NCBI GenBank assembly: GCA_030267565.1
Contig: BRXU01000031.1
Location: forward strand, 124,001-188,000
Length of the DNA: 64,000 nucleotides
Source of the DNA: Pleodorina starrii
Taxonomy: Eukaryota > Chlorophyta > Chlorophyceae > Chlamydomonadales > Volvocaceae
Reading direction: 5' to 3'
Shown piece after piece: positions 53,901-64,000 of the stretch (position 1 is its first letter; every line of letters begins with the position of its first letter). A program made the translations under genes and the position numbers. The notes under the pieces were generated by a model, which saw only the letters and a list, made by a program, of their open reading frames with translations, was not told where the DNA came from and made no database searches.

Positions 53901-55025
53901 AGCACGTCAGCGCGCGGGTGGCCTCCCAACTGGTGGTGTCCAGGTGAGCCCGGCCGGCTGCGACATGAGACGAGAGCGGCGGTGGGGGCGGCGGCGGTGG
54001 TGGTGGGGGTGGAGGGACGGATGGAGAGGCGGGCAGCGGGAGAGGAGGAGGCGGTGGAGCAGCGGAGGGACGGACAGAGGGGCGGGAGAGGTTGCGGGTG
54101 AGTTGACTCTGATGTCAAAGCGCGGACGGAGTGAGTGCGGCAAGTGCCGTTAAAGCCGTTGGGCTCCTGCCTCCTGTCGTCCCCGCCGGCTGCTTCGGCC
54201 CTGGAAATCCTGGGGACAAGGCGGGTGCCGTACCGTACCGGAGTCAGTACGGACGTACGGCCGCAGCTCCTCGTACTCCCGCGCCAAGGCCTCGAAATCG
54301 GGCTCCTGCCGGTAGTACAGGTTGGCGGGATGCATGCGGGCGTTGTTGGGCGCGCCGCCTCGGGGCCGCGCCGCGGCGGCCGCCGCAGCGGCCGGGGCCG
54401 CGGTCGCGCTCGCTGCGGCGGCGCCGCCGCCCTCGTGTGCCGCCTCGTGTTCCTCGCCGCCTTCCTCGTCGCCTCCTGCTCACCAACAACACATCGCAAT
54501 TCGCAAAGGACCGTCGACCGTCAGAGTCTAAGACGTCACGACCTAAATCGGCAGGACACGTTGGCAGGACAAGTTGGCAGGACGCTGAACGGCCCACACC
54601 GGCATCGTTGTGTGTTGACCGTCGGTACGAATGCCAAGGCAGCCGGACCGTCCCACCTTGAGGTTCGGGGGGCTGCTGCTCCCCGGCAGCGGCCTCCCGC
54701 TGCTGCTGCTGTTCCTCCAGCTGTTCCTGCTGCTGCTGTTGCTCGTCCAAGGCCGCCAGCGTGTACGACAACGCGGCCTGGAGCTGCTCGTACACCTGCG
54801 CCCGCACACCCCGATTCTTCATCACATCCCCACGCAGGGACCAGATGGGCCCGATGGGCGCGATCAGGAGCGTGTGAACACCATCCATTGATCCATACGC
54901 CACCGCACCTCCTGGACTTCCGCATTGTCGGGATCCGCGGCCAGAAGCTCTTCGAGCGACACGAGCTGAGCACGGTTCTCCGCCACCGCCGAATGTAGTT
55001 CCGCCTCCTGCGGCGCAAGGGTCAT
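47954..55025 (-). CDS. METTL16: METTL16-type RNA N6-adenosine methyltransferase
   Basis: Sixteen phase-consistent exons: 55025-54909, 54795-54657, 54475-54239, 53957-53745, 53284-53172, 52789-52745, 52522-52190, 52105-52022, 51920-51887, 51413-51320, 50944-50908, 50461-50399, 49775-49509, 48985-48869, 48603-48502 and 48121-47954. They total 2163 nt, or 720 residues. METTL16 motifs run in order: MHPANLYY, DFEALAREYEELR, RALTCCLLRHDFGL, PNRANYIHWIHDLL, SAM-binding DIGCGANFIYCLLG, catalytic NPPFF (CNPPFFESM), GGELAFV, MVGKK and GKTSRWAVAWSW. A C-terminal region resembling the VCR RNA-binding domain follows. In animals and plants this family methylates U6 snRNA. Unusually, 128 residues precede MHPANLYY: a charged coiled-coil, a Gln-rich and an acidic/Ala-rich stretch. 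The first two exons resemble the N-terminus of splicing factor SPF30/SMNDC1. Confidence 0.93.
49783..49905. repeat. 12-bp GGCGGCGGGGGT minisatellite
   Basis: About ten tandem copies lie directly upstream (minus-strand sense) of the METTL16 exon starting at 49775. On that strand the array is C-rich and could act as an extended polypyrimidine tract. Confidence 0.9.
50218..50248. repeat. GATC tetranucleotide run
   Basis: About seven ATCG/GATC units lie in a METTL16 intron. Confidence 0.9.
51080..51200. repeat. AT-rich tandem duplication
   Basis: Two imperfect copies of a roughly 60-bp AT-rich unit occur, each starting CGTCTTTGG and ending TTCCTGTGCTACGGT. They lie in a METTL16 intron and contrast strongly with the GC-rich surroundings. 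Confidence 0.8.
53635..53725. repeat. CTCACCCCGC minisatellite
   Basis: About nine imperfect copies of a 10-bp CCTCACCCCG unit lie in a METTL16 intron. Confidence 0.9.
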
Positions 55026-56331
55026 CGCTGCTGAAAGTGGCTGGGAAGTGGGTCATGTCCGCGACTTTCGGAAGGAGATTGATCGGTGGGGGCGTTGCGT
55101 TTATGTGGGTTTTGCGATCCTGGGCCCGCGTGAGTACGGCGAGCACGGGGGTTTGGCGACCCAAGGCAGGCTGGGGGCAAGTGCTGGCGGTGAGCGGAGT
55201 TCCCCGCTGGTGAGATAGGGCGACGCGGTGTGCGAAGTCGAATGTTACTGTAACGAGTGTGCTGACGCGCAGGGCGAGGGCGCAGTCCGGAAACAATTGC
55301 AGTATTTTGCAGTACAAGAGCTAACTAAGCATATTTCAGTAAGCACCGTTCGCACCATTATAAACTTTGTGCTTGCGGGTGGCCTTTGCTTTATCCAAGT
55401 TTGCGTAAGGAGGATCCCTCGCTCTTAAATACCAACTGTGATAGGCATCCGGGTCATGTAGCTGAAAACAAAATTTGAAAGTCTCAGGATTTGATCATGA
55501 TTGTGGAACTGGGTGAGGCGTTCGTCTGTTGCTCTGAAACCACCAGGCGTGCGCCGTACTACTTCAAAAAGGGCTTGACGGCCTCTCTTTCGCACCTCGT
55601 TTCAAATGACACTCCCATAGGAATGCCGTGTCGGGGCAATGCGAATGCCGGGCCTTTAGAAGCCCCTAGCATGCAGTCAAGGAGCACATCCTGTGCTCCT
55701 AAGTCAAGGAAGTGCGCAAGGCCATAGACAGGCCACAGAGGACCGCCAGAAGATTCACCAGAGGCCAAAATTGCTACTCGGGCCCCGGGAGGCCGGGCAC
55801 GGGGGGCGCAGAATTGCTCGGGCTTCAGAGCAGGTGTCAGAGTACGGCAAGGGCCTCGAGAACTCAGTCCTGATAGGGGCGCGTGAGCCTGGCGGGGTAA
55901 GGGCAGGCACTGCGGCTGCGGGTGAATCCGAACCAGGGGAGAATCCGAACGCTATCTGAACGCCCGGCGATAGCCGATAGGAGTGCGCTGGGACTGCGCC
56001 TGTTTGCGCGCAGTACCTCGCAGTAGCTCGTCCTGCCTGTCGACGGTCAAACTTCTTTGTTGTCAAAACACGCGTTAAAAATTTATTGTGGCGACCTTTC
56101 ATGCAGGGCTTCTATGCAGGTGTGGATGCCACTTGCCCACTTCCCACCGCTCCGAAAGCTGCTGCTGCCGATTTGTAAGGAATGTCCCGCGCTTCAGCCG
56201 CGCCCCCCAATCATTTTTACAAACAAAAAATTACGTTAGATTCAGTGGATGTATAGCTATTAAACTTCCACAATTTTCAATTTGTTAAATCATAATAAGC
56301 GCAAGACTTACTTGCAGGCTTGCACGCACAA
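55026..56331. promoter_or_regulatory. Divergent intergenic region
   Basis: 1.3 kb between METTL16 (minus) and the zinc-finger gene (plus). No coding signal. It should contain both promoters. The plus-proximal 250 bp is AT-rich. Confidence 0.45.
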
Positions 56332-58148
56332 ATGCAGGCGACTTTCACACCTCAGGAACAACAAGAGATAGATCGCCTGCGTGAAAAGTATGGTGGCATA
56401 AAGAATGATCAAGCGATTGTGACAGTAGAGGTGCGCGGCACATGCGGACTGCGCGGCCTGAGACCTTGATCGCTCCCGAAAGATAACCAGTGGACTTCAT
56501 CCGTCTACCGCGCGGAGCTGACCGTGGTGCCCTTCTGGGATATAGGGCGATGCATCGTGCGTGAGCTGCAGCATTGGGAGCACGCCATCGACGCGCCAGG
56601 CGGAGCCGTCTTCGACAACAGGCCGGCCGGCCTCAAATGTGGAAGCGTCCATCTGCGTGTACTGCCATGGCACGGGGACCCTGGTTGAAATCTACAACCA
56701 CCGACGGCTGGAGGTGCGGGCTTGACCAGAGGCGCCCCCGGAACGGGGTATGACACAGGTCCACGACCAGTGGCGCCCCAGCCCTCCTCCTTGTGATCCC
56801 TTAATTTCCCTGCTTGCTGTGCTCTCTCTTGCTTCCGGCCCTCAGAACTTCTGCAAAGAGTGCGATGGCCGCGGCGTTCGCGTGTTCAAGAACGGGGTCG
56901 AGGTACAGCCCGGCGCGGCGGCCTCCAACGGCGGCCGCGGCGGCCCTTCCACCAGCAGCGCAGCCGAGGGACCGGCCGGGTTGGTTGCGCTACACCGCCG
57001 TAAGGAGGCGGCTGCGGGGGGAATGGGAGGGCCCCGCGGCGAGGGCAGCTCGGATGAGGGCGAAGCCGTCGATGAGCGGGTCGCAGCGTTGCAGCGGGAC
57101 CTGCAGAGGATAACGGCAAAGGCGGCCCTATATGCAAAGGTCTGGCAGGGCTGCGAGGGGCGCAAGGGTGATGGTGGCGGGGAGAATGGCGGGTGGGTGG
57201 CAGGGGCGCGCGGGGTTGATGGGACGCGTTTAATGCGGGTGTCGAGGCCCGCGCCAGCGGATACGGAGAAGCGGCTTGCGGCCAGCGCGCAGCAGCACGG
57301 GTAAGCGAGCGAGCGGTACGAGTAAGATCGGGGTACAAGAGGGAGGTGGGCGTTACTGCTGCCATCTTGACCAGTGTTGTATCTAGCCCACTTGTGGTGG
57401 TAGTCATAACAACCGTAATTTACGGTTGTTATTACTACGAAGTGTACAACCGTTGTCGTAATCGTCGATGGAACCTGGTCGTAATTCGTAAACTCCGTTA
57501 AACAACTAAAAGATTGTCGCTTGTGAAAGTAACACAACGAGGTTATACATCATTAACCGATGAGATCCAACCCAAGTGGGTTGTACTTTTTACACACTTC
57601 TTACAAGAATGGCAGTTACGACAAGAGTGTCGTACCCCCGTATCTGTGCGAGAAGGCCCGCACATCAACGGAAAAGGCGCCAACTCTTAGTCCGGCACTA
57701 AGGGAGTGTACATTGAGGTACAGCAACCAGGTACACGCAAGAGGCGCACCGCTGGCGCTCGTGCACGGGGCAAGGCCCCGACCCTGCCCCTTCTCCTGCG
57801 CACAGCCCCGCACCCCAGTCCGGAATGCGAGCCTTGTCCCGGCCCTGGCCCCGACCCCGATTCCTTGTTCCTCGAATCCTTACTTCCCAGGAGCGCCTTG
57901 ACACGCTGGCCATCCTGCAGCGGTCCCAAGGCATCAGCAGCGGCAGCAGCGGGGGACCTGCATCCGCCGAGGCGGATGGCCGCGAGCGGGCGGCGCGTGA
58001 CCTGGTGGCGCAGCTGGATTTGCAGCTCGATAGGCTCGAACTCGCGCGCGTCAAGAAGCAGACGGTGCTGGAGCGCCTGCGCGGCAGCGCCGGCGACGGC
58101 GGCGCTACGCTGGCTGGCATCATCGCCAACGAGGGCGGGCGGAGCTAG
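56332..58148 (+). CDS. CxxCxGxG zinc-finger and coiled-coil protein
   Basis: Exons are approximately 56332-56430, 56546-56713 (its acceptor may instead be at 56601), 56846-57139 and 57891-58148 (stop TAG). Phases agree, but the donor after 57139 (GTCTGG) is weak. The product of about 270 residues begins with a charged helix (PQEQQEIDRLREKYGG). Two DnaJ-type cysteine motifs follow, CVYCHGTG and CKECDGRG, then a Gly/Ser-rich linker and a coiled-coil pair (VDERVAALQRDLQRITAKAALYAK, then LVAQLDLQLDRLELARVKKQ). Two CxxCxGxG repeats without a J domain are typical of DnaJ-zinc-finger-only chaperone-like proteins, but the coiled-coil tail does not match one I know. The function is not assigned. Confidence 0.65.
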
Positions 58149-59742
58149 GCGGGCACCACCGCACCAGGCAGGGGGCGCGCGGCCAGGAGCGGGGCGGGGC
58201 GCGGGGGTGGGTCGTTGAGGATGGGGGCTTGAGGAGGGGCGCGTGGAGCAGTGGGGAGATGCTGCAGGGAGAGACGGAGGCGGAGGAGAGCGGCAAAGGG
58301 GCCCCTAGCCAGGTGGACAGAGTTTGGCGGGGGCACGGTATGTTGGGGTGTAGCATGTGACCATGCGGTGCATGGGATGACCAGACGGTCATGCCAATGA
58401 TGGAAGCTCTAAGGGAAGGTACTCTAGGGGCAGACCCATACGATTACTTTGGGGAACGAGGCAGCCTGAAGACCAGATTGAATGATTTGGGAGAAGCGGG
58501 GCAGGGCGGGGCGGCCTGGCTGACGGGTTGGGCTCCTGGCGAGTGGCTGTCTGACTGGGCTTACAAGCTGACCAAGCGCAGGCTTTTGTGGTGCGATGCA
58601 GTGTAATCCCAAGGAGTTCCTTTCCATTTCCCACGCGATTCCAAGAAGTGGATGGCACAGGCTGCGTGTGTTTGTGCGTCCATGGGCTTAGGGCAGGGAT
58701 GGGGTGAGTTTTCTTGCGTGTAGGGGAATGAAGCTGTGGAAATTCGGCGGGGCTGCACTGGGGGATTGACCGCACACGGCTCGGAAACAAAGCCGTACCC
58801 GCTCACATGTCGCGCGCACGGGGAGAGGCGTGGTCATGTGCAGTGCCTACCGTACGGTACCGTATTACAAATGGAACCTGCTCGGTTTGATGCAATGTGC
58901 AATTGCACATCGGCGGATGCGTGGTGGCGTAGGGTGTATGTGCAAGTAGCTCTCGGGACAAGGGCTCGGGCGGTTTGCTCAGCGTCTGCTGACCTATTGG
59001 GAGGCAAACGAGCACTTCTGGGCAGGTGAGGCTGCAGGTGCCTGGCTGTCCGTGGTTCAGCGCACAGCCCGGTGCTCGATACCAGGCAACACCTCGGTCT
59101 TGCCAGGCTTGCTCGCTTCTTATGCGGCGCATTTGGAAGCAGTACTCGAAGAAGTGACACGCACGACAGACCGTGGAAAACCCAACGTTTTCATTCTGTT
59201 GTTGTACGTGTTACGCTTCGACATCGTTGTCATGTGGTCAACCGTTCATGTACGGCTTTCGCCTCCTGTAATGTGGGCTTCGAATACGATACTTTTTTAT
59301 TAGACATGCGAAATGCAATTGGGGAGCTGCCTGGCCAAGTCGTCCCCAATGCCGTTTAAAAGCCTTTAATTGCAGCAGGAAAAAAACCTTTGTCGAGCTC
59401 TCTCTCTTTCGTGCCATCCCTCATTCCATCCCTCATTCTTGCCCTGCCTGGCGTACCACATTTCTATTGGAAGGCCGAAAGCCTGTTTTGGCAGGCTTGG
59501 AGGCTTTTCCCATAGCACGTACGGCACGTGTTCGTCCGCGCTCGGCGCTCCGTGGTCCGTCGACTTCGTCGCACTTCCGCACATACCCACGCACCCATGG
59601 CAATTTTAGCTGCATTATTATCCAGGGAATATGATTAGTTTGCCTAAAATGCGTCTGTCCCGCCAAGCGCGGGTCAGCGGGTACGAAGCAAAAAATTATG
59701 GTTTATTCTTGTGAGATTTCCATTTAGACAGGAAGAACTAGT
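58149..59742. other. Intergenic
   Basis: 3' flank of the zinc-finger gene and promoter region of the EF-hand gene. No supported gene. It includes a GTACGG/TACCGTA cluster at 58848-58864. Confidence 0.5.
58602..58606 (+). terminator. Candidate TGTAA poly(A) signal
   Basis: TGTAA lies about 450 nt after the stop of the zinc-finger gene. Confidence 0.35.
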
Positions 59743-62700
59743 ATGGATGATGCGGACGAGGCAGACGCGGGATCATCGACAGCCGGTGACACTATTGGGC
59801 CAGAACTTAGTGCGCTTGACTTTGGGCGCCTGGAGCCGGCAGATGAGGAGGTTCCGCTGCATGTGCAGCCAAAGCATCAATTTCAGCAATCGCACGTGCA
59901 TTACAGCGGCCGGGAAGGTCCCTCTCCCCGCACTGGCATTAAACTGCACAAGCTCAAGTTGGCGCGGCTTTCTCACCTGGACGATGGCACCAAGGTTAGG
60001 GCATGGCAGTTGCAAATCTCTCGCCGCCGGTCGATAAACTGGTGCGGGGGACATGATGTACGTACTTTGCGACAATGGTCATGCGCTGGATTAGCGCGAA
60101 ACTCTTGCACTGCAGTGAACAACACCGCGGGTTCTATCCTTCAGGAGTTAGTCTCAGCTCGATTCGAGGGTCCCGCGGGCGGTCCTTGGGTGACCCCGGG
60201 AAGGGGCACCAAGCCCGCGTGTGCTAGCGGATTGCTGCCCTCCGCTCTGCTCCCACCACTTCCACCCAAAGTCCTTTCCTTAGTCGCATGAACCCCGCAA
60301 TAACCGCAGCGCGCCCCTTCCTTCCTGCCCTCCCTCGCCTTCCCGCCCCCTGGCGAACACCACGCATTCTCCTCCCAGACCACTCCTCCCCCGCCATCCC
60401 TCATTTCTTTCTGCCCCCGTGCGCCCTCCCTTTTTATTTCCACTTCCTCTCCTCCCAACTCCGCGGTTCCTCCCCTTCTTCCCTCCCCCTCCCCCTCCAC
60501 GCCCTCCCCCACCGCGCCCACCTCCACCTTCACATCGCCTCCAACTCGTCAAACGTCCCCGACCCACATCGCGAAACGTCGCGGTTGACACCACACGCAC
60601 GTCGCCCGCGGCGGCCGCGGCGGCGGCTTGCGGGCTCGCGAGCGCAGGCCAAGGTCTCCCGCAGCGTCCAGACCTCCCACGTCAAGACCTGGCTGCACGC
60701 GCACGGCTACGTGGTCAAGGCCGACAAGCTGCACCCGGCCGTCGCCCGCGTCATCGAGGAGTGGTTCTCGCTGGTGGACCAGGACGGCTCCCGGACACTG
60801 GAGCACCACGAGCTGCTGGCAGCGCTCAAGGTACGATACTCTATTAATGTGCGAGGAGGGAAGGAAAGGGATGGCAAGGAAAGGGTAGGACAGGTCAGGG
60901 AAGGGAAGGAAAGGTTAGGGAAGGTTAGGGAAGGGAAGGAAAGGAAAGGAAAGGGAAGGGAAGGGAAGGGAAGGGAAGGGAAGGGCAAGGAAGGGAAGGG
61001 AAGGGAAAGGAAGGAAAGGAAAGGGAAGGGCAAGGAAGGGAAAGGGAAGGGAAAGGGAAGGAAAGAGAAAGGAAGCCACGGATCCATCTGGGTCGGTCGG
61101 TCGGTCGGTCGGAGGGGGCCCCCCAGATGGAGCGTGGCGGCGCGGGGTGCCGGCGGTAGCGGCGGCGGGCGGCGGCAGCGGCGGCGGCGGGGGAGACCGG
61201 GTCCCACGAGCCACGGGGGTCTCACAACTGGGGGGCAGTGTGTGGTGTGTGTGTGTGCAGCGGGGTGTGTCATTCGGTGCTGCTGTGACCGTGCGAATTG
61301 GCGGCGGCGGCGGAGGGCGGAGGCAACAGATGACAGGGCCTGGGATGGGACCGGAAGTCGAGGGTTGTGGGGAGGGAGGGCGCAGGGATTTCGGAGGGCG
61401 GCAGGACGAGAGGTACCGTTGACCCTCGTCTCTCACAAGCCCCCCCACACACACACACATACACAAGCGCCGCCCCCTGCCCACCCGCTCACCGCCTCCC
61501 CGGCCCCCTTACCCACCACCTCCCTCAGGAGGCCCAGATCCCCTGCAGCGATGCGACCATTAAGGAGATGATCGGCATGATGGACATGAACAAGGACGGA
61601 GTGATCGACTGGGACGAGTTTGAGGTATTTATGACGGAGGAGTTTGCGGCCGGCAAGAGCCTGCTGTCGGGCGAGTACCTGCTGCCCAGCGGAACGTCGC
61701 TCAACTTTGGCGTCATGATCGGGAAGCTCAAGCGCAACAAGCTGCTGCGAGACATCATGGAGGTACGGCACAGTACGGTGCCGTAGTACGGCGCGGTGGT
61801 ACGGATGCGCGGTTACGGCACTGTCCTCCACGGCGGGCGATGCGTTGGGGGTTTGGGACGCTGTTGGGTAAGAGAAATTGGATAAAGGGACAGTGACACC
61901 CTGAAAAGGCATGGAGGACACAAGCGCCTGTGCACGCGTGCGCCGCGCCGGCGCTGAGCCCAACACCCGTACCCTCCTCTGCTCAGCCCAGCTCCTCATC
62001 CTCCCTAGAATCCGCCGTAAACCAAACCAGTTGACACGACACGACACGACACCACGCGACACGACACGTGTGAAATGACATGACCCCAAACGGAAACCCA
62101 CATGGCCCATTGGTTTTCCAAACGAACAAAACGACGACTTCACATGTATGTGACACACATATGACATGGCACGGAACGGCACATGACATGACGCGGTGCG
62201 GTGCGACGCGGTGCAAACACGACGCATGACCGCGCAGGACCCCGGCCGGCGCAACCGCTGGGCCTCCATCGCTTCCAACCCCGACGCGCTGGGCCGGGAG
62301 CTGGCGGTGATGCAGGAGGCGGTGGAGGCCACCAGCATTACTCTGGAGCACCTGAAGCGGAGCGAGGAGGCGAAGAGGGGGGTGGCGGGGGCGGGGGCGG
62401 GCGGAGGAGGCGGCGACACGGCGCAGTCGCAGGTCACGGCGGCGCTGGTGCGAGCCATGGAGGAAAGCCGGCGGGCGGCGCAGGCGGTGGAGCCGGTGCG
62501 GAGCCTGGCGGTGAGGGGAGGAGGTACTGGGATCGGATGGGACTGGGATGGGACTGGGATGGGACTGGGATGGGGCGGAAGAAAAGCAGCACCCTGAAGA
62601 CTCCGTTCCTGCTGGCCCCCCTCCTAGCCGCGACTAGGGCACCCTGGCCGCTCACCACCCACCTGACCGCCTCCGCCGCCACCACCGCGTCCCTGGCCTC

Positions 62701-64000
62701 CCACGCCCCAACAGGAGAAGATCCGCGCCGGGGTCCTGACCCCGCCCGGGCCGGAGCTGCAGCCCCGCCGCGATTGCCTGGGGTCGCTGCCGCTGCCCGA
62801 GCAGATCCTGCTGGCCAGCCCCGGCCTCAGTCCCGCGCGCACACCGCGGGGGCGGGCGGCGTGCCCCGATCCCACCGCCTCGCCCAGGACCCCCACGGGC
62901 TCCGAAGGCGGCGCCTCGGCCTGCAGCTCCCTGGAGCCTTTCATGCAGATGCAGGTACAGCAAATGCAGATGCACGCCAGTGCGCCTGCCGGCGGCGGCG
63001 GCCGCGGCGACCAGGTCGATGCTGCGGGGCCAGGGCCGCCGGACGGCGGCGGTAGCGGCGGCGCATTGCCGGCTGGAATGCCGAAGTTCGGCGTGTCGGC
63101 GTCGGCGCCTCCGCTGGGACCTGGATCTGCGCTGTCGTACAACGTCAGTGCCGTGACGCAGTACCTGGCGTCGCAGTCGCAGCAGTCGAGCTACGGCACG
63201 CCGCCGCCGTTGCTGACGCCGTTCGCCAGTACCCCCTTGGATTGGTGGGCGGGACAGGGCGCGCGGGACACCCCGTCGCAGTACAACGGCTCGGGCTCCG
63301 GCGTGTTCGCCGCGTCTACTCCGCCGCCGCCGACGGCGTACGGCAGCCGCCGCCCGTTCGACGCGGCCGCGGCTCGTCTCCAGAAGCCCGCGACGGCGAT
63401 GGCAGTGTACGGCAGCCGCAGGCCGAGCGATGGACCCCCGCCGCCGCACCGCCACTCGCCGGCCTCGCCGGCGGCCTGGTCCGAGCCGGCGCCGTCGCGC
63501 GTCCCGAGCCGCGGCGGCTCCGGGAGCCGGCTGCTTGCCACGCAGGGCCGGCATGGCGGCCGCCACCGCAGCCCGTCGCCCGTCCCGGGGTCACCCCACC
63601 ATCGCGCCGGCGCCCAGCAGCATCAGCAGCAGCAGCCGGCTCCGGAACCACGTTACCTAACCACCGGAACCATCAGCTCCAGGGCGCACGCAATGCAGTC
63701 CACGCGCGTCATCAACCAGGTGGGCCTTATGGCGCGCGAGCTGCGCGGCGCTCCGGGGCGCTACTCCGCGGAACCGCCGGGGCTGCCGGCTGCCGTACTG
63801 GCGGCGACGCGGGGTCAGTGGGGCGGCCCCAACGACGGCGGCGGCGGCGGCGGCGGTGCGCTGGCGGATAGGTCGCTCAGCGCCAGCGCCGACGGCATTG
63901 CGCTGAGCTCGCGGTCGGCGACTGTCAACGGCACGGCAAGCGTGCCGGCGGCGGCGGCGCTGCCGTCACCTCTGCGTGGCAGCGCCAGCAGCTTGCCGGT
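59743..64000 (+). CDS. EF-hand protein with long disordered tail (3' end outside window)
   Basis: Exons 59743-59994, 60648-60830, 61529-61762, 62238-62510 and 62715 to beyond 64000; every junction is phase 0. Two EF-hand loops are complete: DQDGSRTLEHHE with Asp1, Asp3 and Glu12, and the near-canonical DMNKDGVIDWDE. Both should bind calcium. They are preceded by HVKTWLHAHGYVVKADKLHPAVARVIEEWFSLV and followed by a helix (MIGKLKRNKLLRDIME) and a coiled-coil (ELAVMQEAVEATSITLEHLKRSEE). The last exon encodes more than 420 residues of Pro/Ser/Gly/Ala-rich disorder with scattered SYGTPP and YGSRRP motifs. A calcium sensor or adaptor role is plausible, but no named family is recognised. The ATG at 59743 was chosen because it opens an acidic N-terminus with a clean donor 84 codons later. 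Confidence 0.82.
60845..61078. repeat. GGGAA/GGAAA repeat
   Basis: About 230 bp of purine-only GGGAA, GGAAA and GGTTAGGG-interrupted units lie immediately after the 60830 donor of the EF-hand gene. Confidence 0.95.
61091..61113. repeat. GGTC tetranucleotide run
   Basis: Five tandem GGTC units lie in an EF-hand gene intron. Confidence 0.9.

Noticed and set aside
60288..60647. Extra upstream coding exon of the EF-hand gene
   Set aside because: The open frame is a C-rich polypyrimidine tract before the 60648 acceptor. The exon at 59743-59994 joins directly in phase 0.

Overview
This window is nuclear DNA of a green alga, most likely a volvocine or other chlamydomonadalean species. The evidence is very GC-rich exons with strong G/C preference at third codon positions, many short GT-AG introns, proline-rich linkers in secreted proteins, glutamine/alanine/glycine homopolymers inside conserved enzymes, and candidate TGTAA poly(A) signals. 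There is no operon structure and no prokaryotic or organellar gene. The species cannot be named from sequence alone.

Layout. 1-3579 (+): 3' part of a gene for a protein with repeated scavenger-receptor cysteine-rich (SRCR) domains. 7318-14039 (+): its complete tandem neighbour, encoding a signal peptide, a Kazal-type inhibitor domain, a chymotrypsin-fold serine protease, a proline-rich linker and SRCR domains. A telomere-repeat array sits at the start of one of its introns. 17208-24100 (-): an F-box-like, leucine-rich-repeat protein. 24503-24904 (-): an uncharacterised reading frame. 25289-27408: a large palindrome with two 1013-bp arms, probably a foldback transposable element. 31142-34138 (-): a protein kinase-like gene lacking the catalytic Asp. 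34910-36660 (+): the HIT zinc-finger protein ZNHIT1/SWC6. 39633-45615 (-): a beta-amylase with a very long low-complexity insertion. 46541-46876: a tRNA-derived SINE with target-site duplications. 47954-55025 (-): a METTL16-type RNA methyltransferase in 16 exons. 56332-58148 (+): a small CxxCxGxG zinc-finger and coiled-coil protein. 59743-64000 (+, runs off the edge): an EF-hand protein with a long disordered tail.

The genes look like an ordinary mixture with no shared pathway. The exception is the SRCR pair, a local tandem duplication of secreted modular proteins. The intergenic stretches hold microsatellites, short telomere-like insertions and mobile-element debris. Exon boundaries were worked out by hand from reading frame, phase and GT/AG signals. 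Those of METTL16, beta-amylase, the kinase-like gene, the EF-hand gene and the SRCR exons are phase-consistent throughout. ZNHIT1 is phase-consistent apart from an uncertain start. The F-box/LRR gene, the small zinc-finger gene and the 5' part of the protease gene are only approximate.
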